NCBI GenBank assembly: GCA_965370495.1
Contig: CBDUUV010000062.1
Location: 1-15,277 of the forward strand
Length of the DNA stretch: 15,277 bases
Direction of reading: 5' to 3'
From: Krumholzibacterium sp965370495
GTDB lineage: Bacteria; Krumholzibacteriota; Krumholzibacteriia; Krumholzibacteriales; Krumholzibacteriaceae
The notes under the pieces are model-generated. The model had not been told where the DNA came from, made no database searches, and saw only the letters and a list, made by a program, of their open reading frames with translations. A program made the translations under genes and the position numbers. The stretch's first letter is position 1. Each line of letters begins with the position of its first letter. This document shows positions 14,280 through 15,277 of the stretch, piece after piece.

Positions 14280-15277
14280 CAAAAATCCCTCCAGAGAACA
14301 GTATCTTTTTTCCACTCCGGATCTGTTTCAGGATGATCCGCATTGAAATGAAGTCCTCTTGATTCTTTCCTCATGATTGCTGATTCGATAATCAGGCTGC
14401 TCACCAGGGCGATATTCCTCAATTCTACCATATCGGCTGATACACCATATTCGATATACAGCCGGTCGACCGTTTCCCTTATCTGATTCATCCTGTTTCT
14501 GGCTATTCCAAGCCTTTCGTCGGAACGGACAATCCCTACATAATCCCACATCACTCTCCTGGCAAGATCCCAGTCGTGGTCGATGATCACAGTCTCGAGT
14601 TCCCCCGGTTTTCCTGCCGGATAACCTTCGAAAACGGGTGTTTTCAGATCCACTTCACCAGGCTTGTTTTCCCTCAGTATTCCAGCACACCTGTCAGCCA
14701 TGACGATCGACTCGAGCAGGGAATTACTTGCAAGCCTGTTTGCGCCGTGTACTCGAGAACAGGCCACTTCTCCGATCGCATACAAGCCGTTAAGACTCGT
14801 CTCTCCGTTGATAGAAGCAAGGATCCCTCCGACCATGTAATGTGCTGCCGGAACGACGGGAATCGGTTCCTTTCCGATATCGATGCCAAATTCCATACAG
14901 CTGTTATACACATACGGAAACCGTTTTCTGAGCCAGTCAGATGGTTTGTGGGATATATCGAGCAGAACGTATTTTTCTCCGCTTTTCTTCATCTCCGTAT
15001 CTATCGCCCTTGCCACTATATCCCTTGAAGCCAGTTCTTTCCGCGAATCGTAATTCGCCATGAACTCGACACCTGCATGGTTTATCAGGACGGCACCTTC
15101 CCCCCTGAGAGCTTCCGAGATCAATCTTGATTTTGCCTCGGGATGATAAAGACACGTAGGGTGAAACTGCACGAATTCCAGGTTTGAAACCTTTGCCCCG
15201 GCATTGTATGCCATTGCGATTCCATCACCGGTCGCAACATCCGGATTGGAAGTATAAAGGTATATCTTGCCCGCTCC
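14279..15277 (-). CDS. nadB: L-aspartate oxidase NadB, C-terminal part (cut by window end)
   Basis: The reading frame is open through the window edge at 15277, so 332 C-terminal residues are visible and the N-terminal FAD-binding part lies outside. NadB oxidises L-aspartate to iminoaspartate, the first step of de novo NAD synthesis. Visible marks are the start GAGKIYLYTSNPDVATGDG, then MAYNAGAKVSNLEFVQFHPT with the substrate-site His, SEALRGEGA with its conserved Arg, and HGANRLASNSLLE with the second active-site Arg. The Fum_red_C-like helical domain (SDERLGIARNRM onward) and the ending MRKESRGLHFNADHP complete the protein. This combination separates it from succinate dehydrogenase and fumarate reductase flavoproteins, whose C-termini are longer and different. 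The gene leads the minus-strand operon and is coupled to the Minf_1886 gene by a one-base overlap. nadA and nadC are not in the window. Confidence 0.95.
   Translation of the reverse strand, partial: GAGKIYLYTSNPDVATGDGIAMAYNAGAKVSNLEFVQFHPTCLYHPEAKSRLISEALRGEGAVLINHAGVEFMANYDSRKELASRDIVARAIDTEMKKSGEKYVLLDISHKPSDWLRKRFPYVYNSCMEFGIDIGKEPIPVVPAAHYMVGGILASINGETSLNGLYAIGEVACSRVHGANRLASNSLLESIVMADRCAGILRENKPGEVDLKTPVFEGYPAGKPGELETVIIDHDWDLARRVMWDYVGIVRSDERLGIARNRMNQIRETVDRLYIEYGVSADMVELRNIALVSSLIIESAIMRKESRGLHFNADHPETDPEWKKDTVLWRDF

Overview
The window is protein-coding DNA of moderate GC from what looks like a Gram-negative, probably uncultured bacterium. Lipoprotein and Sec signal peptides, a Tat signal, a GldA/GldF/GldG-type ABC operon, a DUF5683-like protein and a Minf_1886-family protein together suggest the FCB superphylum or a neighbouring lineage. 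That placement is inference, because the window holds no rRNA or other phylogenetic marker. No mobile element, CRISPR array, tRNA or rRNA is visible.

Layout. (1) Positions 1-4079, minus strand: a run of five small or envelope-directed genes, in transcription order a signal-peptide membrane protein (DUF5683-like), an FN3 lipoprotein, a tail-anchored zinc-ribbon protein, a GT39-type membrane glycosyltransferase and a BamE/SmpA-like lipoprotein. The last gene has a good sigma70-like promoter of its own, and the run ends in a strong intrinsic terminator at 58-103. The 281-base gap at 2274-2554 holds, on the opposite strand, what reads as a frameshifted remnant of a DUF72 (YecE-like) gene. (2) Positions 4080-4290: a divergent control region. 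(3) Positions 4291-8893, plus strand: a tightly coupled ABC operon (GldA-like ATPase, GldF/NosY-like permease, GldG-family auxiliary protein, DUF4340 protein). (4) Positions 8953-11651, plus strand: a two-gene AmmeMemoRadiSam module, a radical SAM enzyme followed by a Memo-AMMECR1 fusion whose TTG start overlaps the enzyme's stop codon. (5) Positions 11653-15277, minus strand: the 3' part of nadB (L-aspartate oxidase), a Minf_1886-family gene and a membrane-embedded spermidine-synthase-like protein, packed as one operon that meets the plus-strand operon tail to tail with a single base between the stop codons.

The most interesting item is the AmmeMemoRadiSam module. The radical SAM enzyme begins with a canonical twin-arginine signal, and the Memo-AMMECR1 fusion begins with a Sec signal peptide once the correct TTG start is used. 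The whole system therefore appears built to work outside the cytoplasm, which is unexpected for a SAM- and electron-dependent Fe-S enzyme. It lies 59 bases downstream of the ABC operon with no visible terminator between them, so the two may be co-transcribed and functionally linked at the cell envelope.
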